In this document: positions 18,047 to 27,342 of the stretch, piece by piece | Layout: each line of letters starts with the position of its first letter | How positions within the stretch are numbered: the stretch's first letter is position 1 | Assembly (NCBI RefSeq): GCF_031157835.1 | Contig: NZ_JAVIDR010000002.1 | Location: 186,001-250,000 of the forward strand | Direction of reading: 5' to 3' | Length of the DNA: 64,000 nucleotides | DNA from: Acinetobacter rudis | Lineage (GTDB): Bacteria; Pseudomonadota; Gammaproteobacteria; Pseudomonadales; Moraxellaceae | Made by a program: the position numbers and the translations under genes | The notes under the pieces: model-generated | What the model was told of the DNA's origin: nothing | Seen by the model: only the letters and a program-made list of their open reading frames with translations | Database searches by the model: none

Positions 18047-19432
18047 TTAAGCAGTGGTTTTTTCTTGGTCCGCATCAAGTATGGTACGATCTGTTTGTTG
18101 CATCCACTGACTGGTGACCATTCCCGCTGTCATTGATCCACTTACATTCAGTGCTGTACGCCCCATATCAATCAAAGGCTCAATTGAAATTAATAACGCG
18201 ACCAATGTGACAGGTAAGCCCATCATCGGTAAAACAATAAGTGCTGCAAAAGTTGCACCACCACCAACACCAGCAACACCAATAGAACTTAATGTCACCA
18301 CACAAACCAAAGTAATAATCCAAACAGGGTCAAAGGTATTAATACCTACTGTTGGAGCAACCATCACAGCTAACATTGCAGGATATAATCCAGCACAACC
18401 ATTTTGACCAATTGTTGTTCCAAATGATGCCGCAAAACTAGCAATAGACTCAGGAACACCTAGTCGTTGTGTTTGAGCTTCTATACTTAATGGAATACTG
18501 GCTGCACTTGAACGACTGGTAAAAGCAAAGGTCAAAACTGGCGTTACTTTTTCAAAGAAACGCACTGGATTAACACCACTGAAGGCCAGTATTAAGCCAT
18601 GCACAATAAACATGATGGCAAGTCCAACATAAGACGCAACTAAAAAGCCACCCAAATTAATCATGTCAGTTAATTTAGAACTTGCAACAACCTTGGTAAT
18701 CAAAGCAAATACACCATAAGGTGTTAGAGCCATAACCAGACGAACCAAATGCATCACCCAAGATTGTAATGTATTCACCCCAGTAATGATGTGTTGCCCT
18801 TTAACTGTATCTGTCTGAATGAGTTTTAGCCCCGCTATACCCAAAAATACAGTAAATATGACGACACTAATAATTGAGTTCGCATGTGCACCAGTCAATT
18901 CTGCAAAAGGGTTTTGCGGTATAAAAGATAAAATAAAATCAGGAACACTTAAATCAGATACTTTGCCAATATAATCGCTGTTGATCTGGTCTAGACGTGA
19001 ACTCTCTTGACTACCTTGGACTAAACCCGCAGCACTTAATCCAAACAGATTGGTCACCCCGATACCCACTAAAGCAGCAATTGCTGTGGTAAACAATAAA
19101 GTACCAATACTATAAATACTAATTTTCCCTAAGGATGAAGCATTATGTAGTTTAATCACCGCACTTAAAATAGAAACAAAAACCAATGGCATAACAACCA
19201 TTTGTAATAGTTTCACGTAACCATTACCAACAATATTAAACCACTGAATGGATTGTTGTAGAACTGTCGACTCTGGCCCATAAATCCAATGCAAGCCTAA
19301 ACCGAAAAACATACCTAAACATAACCCAGCGAAAACCTTTTTCGCTAAACTCCACTGGGTTTTTCGCATTTGTAATAATAACAATATGAGTAGGATGAAT
19401 ACGGCTATATTCAAAATTAGGCTAATATCCAT
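18047..19432 (-). CDS. tcyP: L-cystine transporter, TcyP/YdjN-like (DAACS family)
   Basis: A 461-residue dicarboxylate/amino-acid:cation symporter-fold protein with 8-10 helices. The N-terminus ([20 protein letters not shown], then [18 protein letters not shown]) and the [19 protein letters not shown] serine-rich hairpin followed by [18 protein letters not shown] match TcyP/YdjN, the sodium- or proton-driven cystine importer of E. coli. The ATG at 19432 has GGAA 6 bases upstream and gives the family's length. Substrate is by homology; a terminator follows. Confidence 0.87.
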   Translation of the reverse strand: MDISLILNIAVFILLILLLLQMRKTQWSLAKKVFAGLCLGMFFGLGLHWIYGPESTVLQQSIQWFNIVGNGYVKLLQMVVMPLVFVSILSAVIKLHNASSLGKISIYSIGTLLFTTAIAALVGIGVTNLFGLSAAGLVQGSQESSRLDQINSDYIGKVSDLSVPDFILSFIPQNPFAELTGAHANSIISVVIFTVFLGIAGLKLIQTDTVKGQHIITGVNTLQSWVMHLVRLVMALTPYGVFALITKVVASSKLTDMINLGGFLVASYVGLAIMFIVHGLILAFSGVNPVRFFEKVTPVLTFAFTSRSSAASIPLSIEAQTQRLGVPESIASFAASFGTTIGQNGCAGLYPAMLAVMVAPTVGINTFDPVWIITLVCVVTLSSIGVAGVGGGATFAALIVLPMMGLPVTLVALLISIEPLIDMGRTALNVSGSMTAGMVTSQWMQQTDRTILDADQEKTTA

Positions 19433-19847
19433 TAAAATTCCACGAGTTTTGATATAAGAATTATAAGTCATGCGTGCAGTGCATGACAGTCAACTCTAAA
19501 CACATGCACATTTTTAGTTTATATTAATTAAATAAAAGTTATCATAATATTCAATAAGATATATTGTATATACTAAATTATGCTGAGCATCTAAGAATTA
19601 TGAATAATAGATTAGGTGCTCAATGCACAAGTTTTCGACACATCACTCCTGTCAATGAACACCCTGCTAAAGCTATATCGTTCTTGTTATCTTGAACGTT
19701 TTAATCAAAATACTTGCGCAATATCCATATTTTTATACGACGTTGAATATTTTTTGTTGAATTATTTTTGATTGCAGCTTTCCGCATTATCATTTTTTGC
19801 CTTAATAGATTATTATCAATCTTATTTTTTTATTTGAATTAATTACA
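19433..19847. other. Intergenic region between tcyP and pyrC, with an inverted repeat
   Basis: About 415 very AT-rich bases between divergent genes, so promoters for both must lie here. TGAGCATCTAA (19584-19594) pairs with TTAGGTGCTCA (19612-19622), 11 positions with one G-U pair and a 17-base loop. No gene, tRNA or known riboswitch seen. Confidence 0.45.
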
Positions 19848-20882
19848 TTGGACAGCATTAGCCTTATTCAGCCAGATGACTGGCACGCGCATTTACGTGA
19901 TGGACTTGCATTACAGCGTACCGTACCTGATCTAGCCAAACAGTTTGCACGCGCAATTTGTATGCCAAATTTGGTTCCTCCAGTCAAAACTGTTGAGGAA
20001 GCACTTTCATATCGCCAAAGAATTTTAGCGCATGTACCTGAAGGTGTTGATTTCGATCCACGTATGGTGCTTTATTTTACTGATCAGACCTCTCCCCTAG
20101 AAATCAGTAAAATTAAAGATTCTGAATATGTTGATGCAATCAAACTTTATCCAGCTGGAGCAACAACGAACTCAGCTAACGGTGTTAGTGATATTCGTAA
20201 AGTATATGCAGTCATCGAACAGCTAGAAAAGCATCAAGTTCCATTATTGCTTCATGGTGAAGTCACTCACCAACATGTTGATATTTTTGATCGTGAAAAA
20301 CGTTTCCTAGATGAAGTCTTAGCACCTTTGCTAAAACAATTCCCTCAGTTACGTTTAGTAGTTGAACATATCACCACGAGTGAAGCTGCTCATTTTGTAC
20401 TTGAACACGACCGTAATGTTGCTGCAACAATTACCCCACAACATCTATTATTCAATCGCAATGATTTATTAGTGGGTGGCGTTAAACCGCATTTTTATTG
20501 TTTACCGATTTTAAAACGCTTAAACCATCAACAAACCCTGCTTGAGGTTGCGACCAGTGGAAACCCTAAATTTTTCTTAGGTACAGACAGTGCTCCACAT
20601 GCACAAAATGCCAAAGAAAATGCATGTGGATGTGCGGGTTGTTATAGTGCACCTAATGCGATTGAACTTTATGCCCAAGCATTTGATCAAGTAGGTAAAA
20701 TAGATCGATTAGAAGGCTTTGCTAGTCATTTTGGTGCAGATTTCTATGGTTTACCACGTAACACCAAACAAATTACATTGGTGAAACAACCACAAACTGT
20801 TGTTGAATCTCTCGATTATCTCGAAGATCAAAAAATAATACCGTTACATGCGGGTCAAACCCTTTCATGGAGAAAAGTGTGA
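19848..20882 (+). CDS. pyrC: Dihydroorotase
   Basis: Cyclises carbamoyl-aspartate to dihydroorotate in pyrimidine synthesis. The 344-residue amidohydrolase has the zinc motif DWHAHLRDG (H13, H15), the carboxylated lysine K99 in [27 protein letters not shown], and the final aspartate in GTDSAPH. It starts at a rare TTG: the only in-frame upstream sequence is closed by TAA 9 bases earlier and no ATG occurs before the zinc motif. Its last bases overlap the start of rnt. Confidence 0.95.
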   Translation: MDSISLIQPDDWHAHLRDGLALQRTVPDLAKQFARAICMPNLVPPVKTVEEALSYRQRILAHVPEGVDFDPRMVLYFTDQTSPLEISKIKDSEYVDAIKLYPAGATTNSANGVSDIRKVYAVIEQLEKHQVPLLLHGEVTHQHVDIFDREKRFLDEVLAPLLKQFPQLRLVVEHITTSEAAHFVLEHDRNVAATITPQHLLFNRNDLLVGGVKPHFYCLPILKRLNHQQTLLEVATSGNPKFFLGTDSAPHAQNAKENACGCAGCYSAPNAIELYAQAFDQVGKIDRLEGFASHFGADFYGLPRNTKQITLVKQPQTVVESLDYLEDQKIIPLHAGQTLSWRKV

Positions 20883-21529
20883 CTGTTGAAAATATGCCTG
20901 TAATCGACCAACGTTTCCGAGGGTTCCTCCCTGTAGTTGTGGACGTTGAGACTGCAGGCTTTAATGCCGATACAGATGCTTTACTAGAAATTGCCTGTAT
21001 TCCTATCATCTATAATGCAGAGCAACAGTTTGTTCCTGGGGCTGCTTACCATGCCCATATCAATCCATTTGAAGGTGCAAATCTAGACCGCCGCTCACTC
21101 GACTTTATTGGAGTCGATCCATTTAATCCGTTAAGAATTGCCATGGCTGAAGATGAGAAAACTGCACTAAAGCGCATTTTCAAATCTATAAATGAAGTGC
21201 GTAAACAACAAAACTGTACACATGCCGTTTTGGTTGGACATAATGCACATTTCGATTTAGCCTTTTTAAAAGCAGCAATACTTCGTACCTCCACGAAAAA
21301 TCAAAGTCCATTTCATAGCTTTTCAGTTTTTGATACTGTGACTCTAAGTGCTGTAATGTTTGGACAAACTGTACTCGCTAAATCTTGTATTCAAGCAGGT
21401 ATTGAGTTTGATGGCAAAGAGGCGCATTCAGCTTTGTACGATACACAAAAAACTGCTGAACTTTTTTGTTCAATTATGAATAAACTAGAACCGCAAATCC
21501 TAAACAATATGATGGTGGATCCCACTTAA
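20879..21529 (+). CDS. rnt: Ribonuclease T
   Basis: A DEDDh 3'-5' exonuclease that trims tRNA, 5S and 23S 3' ends. Motifs: [10 protein letters not shown] (Exo I), [11 protein letters not shown] (Exo II) and [14 protein letters not shown] (Exo III). The start is a choice: GTG at 20879 overlaps the pyrC stop as GTGTGA and has GGAG 6 bases before it, which is why I use it. ATG at 20867 lacks a ribosome site, and ATG at 20894 is also possible. The overlap implies translational coupling with pyrC. Confidence 0.93.
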   Translation: MTVENMPVIDQRFRGFLPVVVDVETAGFNADTDALLEIACIPIIYNAEQQFVPGAAYHAHINPFEGANLDRRSLDFIGVDPFNPLRIAMAEDEKTALKRIFKSINEVRKQQNCTHAVLVGHNAHFDLAFLKAAILRTSTKNQSPFHSFSVFDTVTLSAVMFGQTVLAKSCIQAGIEFDGKEAHSALYDTQKTAELFCSIMNKLEPQILNNMMVDPT

Positions 21530-21541
21530 GGGAACCATCAT
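21509..21541 (+). terminator. Terminator overlapping the rnt stop codon
   Basis: ATGATGGT...TCCC (21509-21523, with a GGA bulge) pairs with GGGAACCATCAT (21530-21541), followed by CTTTTGATTT. Confidence 0.6.
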
Positions 21542-21552
21542 CTTTTGATTTC

Positions 21553-21693
21553 TCACTGTTCACACGGACAAGCGTATCTCCCCCATATATTTCGATCATA
21601 TTTTGAGCAAATACCGACAATATCACTACCGATCATCGGAATTACAACACGACTACATTTTGGAAAAAATGAAATTAAAGATTGTGCCCACCT
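21553..21693 (-). pseudogene. Protein-like fragment, possible gene remnant
   Basis: On the minus strand a 46-codon frame lies between an in-frame TAA and a TGA at 21553-21555. It encodes RWAQSLISFFPKCSRVV, continues MIGSDIVGICSKYDRNIWG and ends RYACPCEQ. The cysteine- and tryptophan-rich composition looks like real protein rather than random AT-rich translation. There is no ATG before residue 20 and no ribosome site, so it is more likely a decayed 3' end than a live gene. Family unknown. Confidence 0.3.
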
Positions 21694-22162
21694 TTATTTT
21701 CTTATGCTCTAGACCATATTAAAATCTAAACCACATGACTTTGTATGAGTACTTCAAGAGCAAATATTTTCTTTTAGGGAAATGACCAGATGAGAATAAT
21801 TGGGAAAAAGCTTTATTTTTATACTCAATGCTAATGTTAATTGAGTTTAGCCTGCTTATTTTTTATTCCACTTAACTAATAATTACACATCCAGACTGTA
21901 TGTAATATAACCATATTGGCAAATACCACAAAATAGCGTACTAAAATTTAAGCAAACACTCACTAAATTTCCAATATTAAGAAGGAAATATCTTGAACTA
22001 TTTTCATGAAATTAAATTTTAGATTAAAAAAATTTATATTCTGATGATTTATCTTTTTTAGAGCTAAGTAGATTGTTAACTTAAATTTCACACTTGTTTG
22101 CTATATTTTGATCAGTTGATCTTATTAATAGTCAAATTTCACTCAATCCAATGCAAATAGTT
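21694..22162. other. AT-rich intergenic stretch before tRNA-Glu
   Basis: About 470 bases. I see no coding frame, RNA gene or strong hairpin. It may be decayed sequence linked to the remnant at 21553-21693. Confidence 0.4.
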
Positions 22163-22191
22163 TTGACAAACTTTTAAAATCTTCATATCAT
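22163..22191 (+). promoter_or_regulatory. Promoter of the first tRNA-Glu gene
   Basis: TTGACA (22163-22168) and TATCAT (22186-22191) with a 17-base spacer, 16 bases before the tRNA. Confidence 0.8.
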
Positions 22192-22207
22192 GGCCGCACT
22201 TCTAAAC

Positions 22208-22283
22208 GACCCTATCGTCTAGAGGCCTAGGACATCGCCCTTTCACGGCGGTAACCGGGGTTCGAATCCCCGTAGGGTCGCCA
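22208..22283 (+). tRNA. tRNA-Glu (anticodon TTC), copy 1
   Basis: A 76-base gene with acceptor stem GACCCTA/TAGGGTC, anticodon loop CCTTTCACG (anticodon TTC), T-loop GGTTCGAATCC and encoded GCCA end. Nearly identical to E. coli tRNA-Glu. Identical to the copies at 24901 and 25008. Confidence 0.97.
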
Positions 22284-22378
22284 TTATTTTTCTCTCCTTT
22301 TTCAAAATTTCACTGCCTTGCACATTATTAAGTTTTGACTAAAATAAGTCCTTCTTGCACATGTAACCCATTTAGACT

Positions 22379-23803
22379 ATGTCAGAACAAGATTATCAAC
22401 ACAGCACCTCCACCTCTGAACAACCGTCAAATTTGAAACGTGCTATGACTACACGTCATTTGGTCATGTTATCTTTGGGCGGTGCAATTGGAACAGGGTT
22501 ATTCTTAGGTTCTGGTGAAGTCATCTCAAATACTGGCCCTATTGGTGCAATTTTAGCTTACATCTTGGGTGGCTTAATCGCCTATATGGTGATGTTATGT
22601 CTAGGAGAGCTTGCAGTACACATGCCAGTTGCTGGTTCCTTTGGTACTTATGCGACTAAATTTATTGGTCCAGGTACAGGTTATATGGTTACGTGGGTCT
22701 ATTGGCTCACGTGGACAGCAACACTAGGAACTGAATTCACTGCAGCAGCTCTACTGATGCAAGAGTGGTTTCCGCAAGTCTCTGTTTGGCTATGGACGAT
22801 TATCTTTGCTGGTATTGTGTTTATTCTTAATATCAGCTCTACTCGCATGTTTGCTGAATCAGAGTTTTGGCTCTCTTTGGTCAAAGTGATTACAGTATTA
22901 GCATTTATCTTACTGGGTCTACTGGCTATTTTTGGTTTAATTCCATTCCAAGGCGCAGAAACAGCACCCTTGTTCAGCAGTTTGACCTCTCATGGATGGT
23001 TCCCGAATGGTATAATGCCTATCCTTAACACTATGCTCATTGTTAACTTTGCTTTCTCAGGAACAGAACTGATTGGTGTCGCTGCGGGTGAAACACAAGA
23101 TCCAGCAAAAAATGTACCTAAAGCTATCAATGCCGCTATATGGCGTCTGCTAATCTTTTTTGTTGGTACAATTATCGTTATTTGCGCCTTACTACCCTAT
23201 AATCTGGCTGGCTTAAGCGCCGATCAATCTGTAAGTAACAGTCCTTTCGTGACAGTATTTTCTTACATTGGTATTCCATATGCAGAAGATATTATCCGCT
23301 TTGTTATTATTACGGCCTTGTTATCTGCAGCAAATTCGGGCTTATATGCTGCATCACGTATGATGTATTCACTTTCTGTAGCAAAACAATTGCCCACTGT
23401 CTTTTCAAAGCTAAGCGCTTCTGGTACTCCAATTGTTGCATTAATTGTAACGATGTTTGGCGCGGTACCTGGTTTACTCTCCGAACAATTTGCACCTGAA
23501 CTGATATTTCAAAACTTATTAGGTATTGCTGCATTTACCATGGTTGTTGTATGGATGAGCATTTGCTTATCACAGTTCAATTTTCGTCGCCAATGGTATC
23601 AGCAAGGACATAGTAAGGCAGATCTAGCCTATGCTTCACCTTGGTATCCAGTAGTACCGATTTTAGGTTTTATTTTCTGTACGATTACAGCCATTAGTAT
23701 GACTTTTAATCCAGGGATGCTTACTGGCTTTATTGGATGTTTGATCTTCATTGCAGGATGCTATATCAGCTATTTTTTATTTTATCGAAAACAACATGAT
23801 TAA
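22379..23803 (+). CDS. Amino-acid permease, MmuP (S-methylmethionine permease)-like, APC family
   Basis: A 474-residue permease of about twelve helices, with a 20-residue polar N-terminus then MTTRHLVMLSLGGAIGTGLF, the APC substrate-binding loop. From memory the closest match is E. coli MmuP: YWLTWTATLGTEFTAAALLM, STRMFAESEFWLSLVKVIT and NFAFSGTELIGVAAGETQDP correspond segment by segment. The related lysine and GABA permeases differ more. No mmuM-like methyltransferase gene is adjacent, so substrate remains inferred. It lies between tRNA-Glu copies, with its own terminator. Confidence 0.85.
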   Translation: MSEQDYQHSTSTSEQPSNLKRAMTTRHLVMLSLGGAIGTGLFLGSGEVISNTGPIGAILAYILGGLIAYMVMLCLGELAVHMPVAGSFGTYATKFIGPGTGYMVTWVYWLTWTATLGTEFTAAALLMQEWFPQVSVWLWTIIFAGIVFILNISSTRMFAESEFWLSLVKVITVLAFILLGLLAIFGLIPFQGAETAPLFSSLTSHGWFPNGIMPILNTMLIVNFAFSGTELIGVAAGETQDPAKNVPKAINAAIWRLLIFFVGTIIVICALLPYNLAGLSADQSVSNSPFVTVFSYIGIPYAEDIIRFVIITALLSAANSGLYAASRMMYSLSVAKQLPTVFSKLSASGTPIVALIVTMFGAVPGLLSEQFAPELIFQNLLGIAAFTMVVVWMSICLSQFNFRRQWYQQGHSKADLAYASPWYPVVPILGFIFCTITAISMTFNPGMLTGFIGCLIFIAGCYISYFLFYRKQHD

Positions 23804-23822
23804 ATAGAACTTATGTATACAA

Positions 23823-23849
23823 AGAGCGATTTTTATCGCTCTTTTTTTG
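23823..23849 (+). terminator. Rho-independent terminator after the MmuP-like gene
   Basis: AGAGCGAT (23823-23830) and ATCGCTCT (23835-23842) with a TTTT loop, followed by seven T. Confidence 0.88.
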
Positions 23850-23887
23850 ATTATAATAAAAAATAATTACAAATTAGTGTCATTGCA

Positions 23888-24757
23888 ATGAAAATTATAT
23901 TAATCCATGGCATGAATCAGCAGCAATTTAATGCCACAGAGCTCAAGCAGTATTGGCTAGATATTCTTAATCAAGGAATCAAATCATCAAAGCAGGGTGA
24001 TCAGTTTAAGCTTGATGATCTGAATATGGCCTTTTATGCAGACCTACTCGAAACATACAAACTTCATAATGTACTGAAAAGCACTCGCTTACTTCCACAA
24101 ACTTGGCAATTTCTAAATTTTAATCGACCTCAAACTGTTTTACATGACAATCCCCTTCATTCAACTGTATGCAACCCAGATTTTACTCAGCCAACTTTCA
24201 ATTTCTCTAGCCATTTAAGTCACTATGCCTATTCTTTGGAAGATCACATCCTTAAAGATTTTACACAACTGATAAACCATTTTCCCAAATTACATGGTCA
24301 ATTAATTCATAAATTCTTAATCGAAACCTATATGTATTTAGCAAATACTGATTTCAATCAAAAGGTTCATCAACGACTTTATAATTGTTTTGATAGCCAA
24401 CAACAAAATCTGATTATTGCTCACTCTTTAGGAACTGTTATTGCCTATAATTTTTTACGGCTAAACCCCCAATTTAAAATCCATACTTTAATTACACTGG
24501 GTTCTCCTCTTGCTTTTCGAGTAATCCAAGAAAAGATTATCCCCCCAATCCAACGCCCATCAAATATTTTAGGGCAATGGTATAATTTTTACTCAGCAGA
24601 AGATTTTTTAACTGCTTTCCCTCTACAAAAAGCACCTTTTTTATTTAAACCCTCAATTATTAACCAAATGATTCATACTTTTGATCAACGTCCACATCAT
24701 ATTGCTGGATATTTGCAACACCCAGACGTGATACAGTGCATCCTTAACAACCGATAA
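23888..24757 (+). CDS. Alpha/beta-hydrolase-like serine hydrolase
   Basis: A 289-residue protein that starts with a hydrolase-type strand and oxyanion region (MKIILIHGMNQQ) and has a nucleophile elbow NLIIAHSLGTVIAYNFL (AHSLG, about residues 177-183), then LITLGSPLAF. This is the lipase/PGAP1-like pattern. A possible catalytic aspartate lies in FYSAEDFL and a histidine in QRPHHIAGY near the C-terminus. No signal peptide, so probably cytosolic; substrate unknown. It stands alone before the tandem tRNA-Glu genes. No clear ribosome site. Confidence 0.72.
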   Translation: MKIILIHGMNQQQFNATELKQYWLDILNQGIKSSKQGDQFKLDDLNMAFYADLLETYKLHNVLKSTRLLPQTWQFLNFNRPQTVLHDNPLHSTVCNPDFTQPTFNFSSHLSHYAYSLEDHILKDFTQLINHFPKLHGQLIHKFLIETYMYLANTDFNQKVHQRLYNCFDSQQQNLIIAHSLGTVIAYNFLRLNPQFKIHTLITLGSPLAFRVIQEKIIPPIQRPSNILGQWYNFYSAEDFLTAFPLQKAPFLFKPSIINQMIHTFDQRPHHIAGYLQHPDVIQCILNNR

Positions 24758-24854
24758 ATAGTATAAATTTCAAACAAAAACCAGTAAAATATGATGATAT
24801 TGATCTTATTTTATTCGGTTAAACCAATATTTGAATTTAATTTAAGAAAAGGGT

Positions 24855-24883
24855 TTGACACCTTTTAAAATCCACCCTATTAT
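24855..24883 (+). promoter_or_regulatory. Promoter of the tandem tRNA-Glu genes
   Basis: TTGACA (24855-24860), 17-base spacer, TATTAT (24878-24883), 17 bases before the tRNA. The spacer shares CTTTTAAAA with the copy-1 promoter. Confidence 0.8.
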
Positions 24884-24900
24884 ACGCCCACCTCTGAAAC

Positions 24901-24976
24901 GACCCTATCGTCTAGAGGCCTAGGACATCGCCCTTTCACGGCGGTAACCGGGGTTCGAATCCCCGTAGGGTCGCCA
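24901..24976 (+). tRNA. tRNA-Glu (anticodon TTC), copy 2
   Basis: Base-for-base identical to the gene at 22208-22283, including the encoded CCA. First of a tandem pair sharing one promoter. Confidence 0.97.
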
Positions 24977-25007
24977 ATTTTCAGAACTAACTTGCCTCAT
25001 CTTATTA

Positions 25008-25083
25008 GACCCTATCGTCTAGAGGCCTAGGACATCGCCCTTTCACGGCGGTAACCGGGGTTCGAATCCCCGTAGGGTCGCCA
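25008..25083 (+). tRNA. tRNA-Glu (anticodon TTC), copy 3
   Basis: Identical to copies 1 and 2. It lies 31 bases after copy 2 with no promoter between, so the pair is probably one transcript ending at the terminator at 25122. Confidence 0.97.
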
Positions 25084-25121
25084 TATTTGAGTTAACTTTC
25101 ACTTTAAGTGAGAGCACTCTT

Positions 25122-25154
25122 AAAAAACCTGAGCACTACGACTCAGGTTTTTTT
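25122..25154 (+). terminator. Rho-independent terminator of the tandem tRNA-Glu transcript
   Basis: AAAAAACCTGAG (25122-25133) pairs with CTCAGGTTTTTT (25142-25153), 12 bp with an 8-base loop and a T-run. Confidence 0.9.
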
Positions 25155-25350
25155 ATACCTAAATTTTGTGATCATCTATTATTTAAAAGTTTAAAATCAA
25201 TATTTACATCCTGCATCCAGTATAAAAAGCACTCGCTCTAAATAATGAGTTGTAACCATATATCGACTTAATTTTTTTCTTTGTTTTATTCAGTCGTTCT
25301 AATTGAAATTGTTCTATATACTGACGCCCTGTTAAACAAAACATTAGAGA

Positions 25351-27300
25351 ATGAAAACGCTCGCTTTTAGAAAAGATCTCAATAGTTTAAGAGCTATTGC
25401 TGTATTTAGTGTCATGTTATTCCACTTTAAACCCAATTGGCTTAGTGGCGGATTTATCGGCGTTGATGTTTTCTTTGTGATCTCTGGCTATTTAATGAGT
25501 TCGATAATATTCACTCAACTTAGCCAACAACGTTTTAATTTACTCAATTTCTATATTGCACGTGCTAACCGAATCATCCCTGCTTTAGGTGTACTGTGCT
25601 TTTCTTTGCTTATCTTTGCTTGGTTTTTTTTACCCCCTTTAGACTATGCTCAACTAAGTAAGCATGTTGCAACAAGCATGAGCTTTCTTTCCAACTTTAT
25701 GTATTTCAGTGAAGCTGGATATTTTGATAGTGCATCTCAAGAAAAATGGTTATTACATACTTGGTCACTCTCAGTAGAATGGCAATTTTATTTAATTTAT
25801 CCGTTATTACTTTTATTACTGCATAAATTTTTTAATATTGACCAAACTAAGAAAATATTATTGCTACTTTTAATTTCTCTCTTTGGTTTAAACCTCTACC
25901 TGAGCCAAATTGCTCCAAGTTTTTCATATTATCTTCTCCCTACACGTGCATGGGAAATGTTACTTGGCGCTTTCGTCTTTCTTTACCCGCTCCAACTAAA
26001 GACTAAAATCCAATATCGGATGCAATACCTTGGGCTCTTTTTAATCCTCTTTTCAAGCTTATTTCTCTCCGATGCCCTAGCTTGGCCAGGCTATGCAGCT
26101 CTACTACCACTGTTTGGTGCAGTACTGATACTCACAGCAAATTTACAGCACAGCCATTTCAGCCAAAATGCTATATTACAGGCGCTTGGACGTTGGTCAT
26201 ATTCAATCTATCTTTGGCATTGGCCACTTGTTGTGATGGCTTGGTATTTTGCCTTACCTGCTTGGTGGTGGTTTTTTGCTATAGCACTCTCTATTGTTTT
26301 AGGTGCATTAAGCTACCGTTACATTGAACAATTTAAATTCAATACACAAAGCAACTGGCGTCAACTCATCACTAATAAAGCACTTTGGATGAGTTTAACC
26401 ATAGCAGCCCTATCAACAGCATTATATTTCACCCAAGGAGCGTCTTGGCACTATCCAAAATCTGTTGTAACCGCGAGCTTAGAGGCACGAAATAGTAACC
26501 CCCATACTTGTCTACAAGATGAAAATAAAGATCAAGGCCAGTTAAGCACTTGTCATATTGGTAATCCCCAACATATTAAAGCAGTACTAGTTGGCGATAG
26601 TCATGCAGACGCCGTTGCTACAGGTTTACTAGCAGCTTTTGATCAAAAAAATGAGGGCATTACTGTCATTACTCGAGCCTCTTGCCCTTTTTTACTACAT
26701 GCCAAAAGTCGCCACAATAATGATACTTGTTATAAAGACAATTTCCGGCGTATTGCTGCGTTAAAACAAGTTCAACCAGATACCCCTATCGTCATTGTTT
26801 CGCGTTGGCATGCTTATCTTTATGGTCAAACAGACCCAAGTCGCGTACACAAAGATCAAATGGGCGCTTCTATCTATTTCGATGAACAAAAAGATCAAAC
26901 TGAAGCCGCGCTACTCAGTGCTTTTTCGCACCATCTTAAAAGCACACTTTGTGCTTTACCTGCTCAAAGTAAAGTATTTATCACTCAACCCATCCCAGAG
27001 ATGACAGCAAATGTACCGAAAAAACTGAGCCGATTAATTTTACACCATCAACCAGTTGATCAGATTTCCCTATCTCGGCAAAACTATCTCCATCAAAACG
27101 CTAAGCTTCGTCACATTATCCAAGAAGCTGCTGAAGCTTGTCATGCAACAGTGCTAGATCCTATGCCATTACTGTGCAAAAGTGGTCAGTGTCTGGCGCA
27201 ATACAAACTACGACCACTCTACTATGATGGTGACCACATGAGTGAATATGGCAATAAATTTTTAACACCCATGTTTGCACCAATTAAAAAGGTGCTGTAA
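25351..27300 (+). CDS. Acyltransferase-3/SGNH fusion protein (OafA/YrhL-type)
   Basis: A 649-residue inner-membrane protein. Residues about 1-370 form the acyltransferase-3 domain of 10-11 helices: FRKDLNSLRAIAVFSVMLFH with the catalytic-type His, GGFIGVDVFFVISGYLMS, HTWSLSVEWQFYLIYPLL and LGRWSYSIYLWHWPLVV. Residues about 400-649 are a periplasmic SGNH domain with VLVGDSHADAV and a late DGDHMS carrying the Asp-His pair. Such proteins transfer acetyl groups to surface glycans such as O-antigen, capsule or peptidoglycan; the acceptor cannot be told. No glycan-synthesis genes are adjacent. Confidence 0.9.
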   Translation: MKTLAFRKDLNSLRAIAVFSVMLFHFKPNWLSGGFIGVDVFFVISGYLMSSIIFTQLSQQRFNLLNFYIARANRIIPALGVLCFSLLIFAWFFLPPLDYAQLSKHVATSMSFLSNFMYFSEAGYFDSASQEKWLLHTWSLSVEWQFYLIYPLLLLLLHKFFNIDQTKKILLLLLISLFGLNLYLSQIAPSFSYYLLPTRAWEMLLGAFVFLYPLQLKTKIQYRMQYLGLFLILFSSLFLSDALAWPGYAALLPLFGAVLILTANLQHSHFSQNAILQALGRWSYSIYLWHWPLVVMAWYFALPAWWWFFAIALSIVLGALSYRYIEQFKFNTQSNWRQLITNKALWMSLTIAALSTALYFTQGASWHYPKSVVTASLEARNSNPHTCLQDENKDQGQLSTCHIGNPQHIKAVLVGDSHADAVATGLLAAFDQKNEGITVITRASCPFLLHAKSRHNNDTCYKDNFRRIAALKQVQPDTPIVIVSRWHAYLYGQTDPSRVHKDQMGASIYFDEQKDQTEAALLSAFSHHLKSTLCALPAQSKVFITQPIPEMTANVPKKLSRLILHHQPVDQISLSRQNYLHQNAKLRHIIQEAAEACHATVLDPMPLLCKSGQCLAQYKLRPLYYDGDHMSEYGNKFLTPMFAPIKKVL

Positions 27301-27316
27301 TTACAGCACCTTTTTA
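27285..27316. terminator. Bidirectional terminator spanning the acyltransferase stop
   Basis: AAAAAGGTGCTGTAA and TTACAGCACCTTTTT form an about 15-bp stem with almost no loop when fully paired (in practice the centre opens). It includes the TAA stop codon and sits between convergent genes. Confidence 0.75.
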
Positions 27317-27342
27317 ATTACTTCTAATCATCGACCATATTA

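Noticed and set aside
22208..25083. tRNA-flanked genomic island with integrase
   Set aside because: No integrase, transposase or direct-repeat attachment beyond the tRNA copies themselves; the genes between are ordinary metabolic types with their own terminators.
25197..25289. Short minus-strand frame MVTTHYLERVLFILDAGCKY after the tandem tRNA-Glu genes
   Set aside because: No ribosome site, only about 20-30 residues, no known family; could be a remnant but evidence is too thin.
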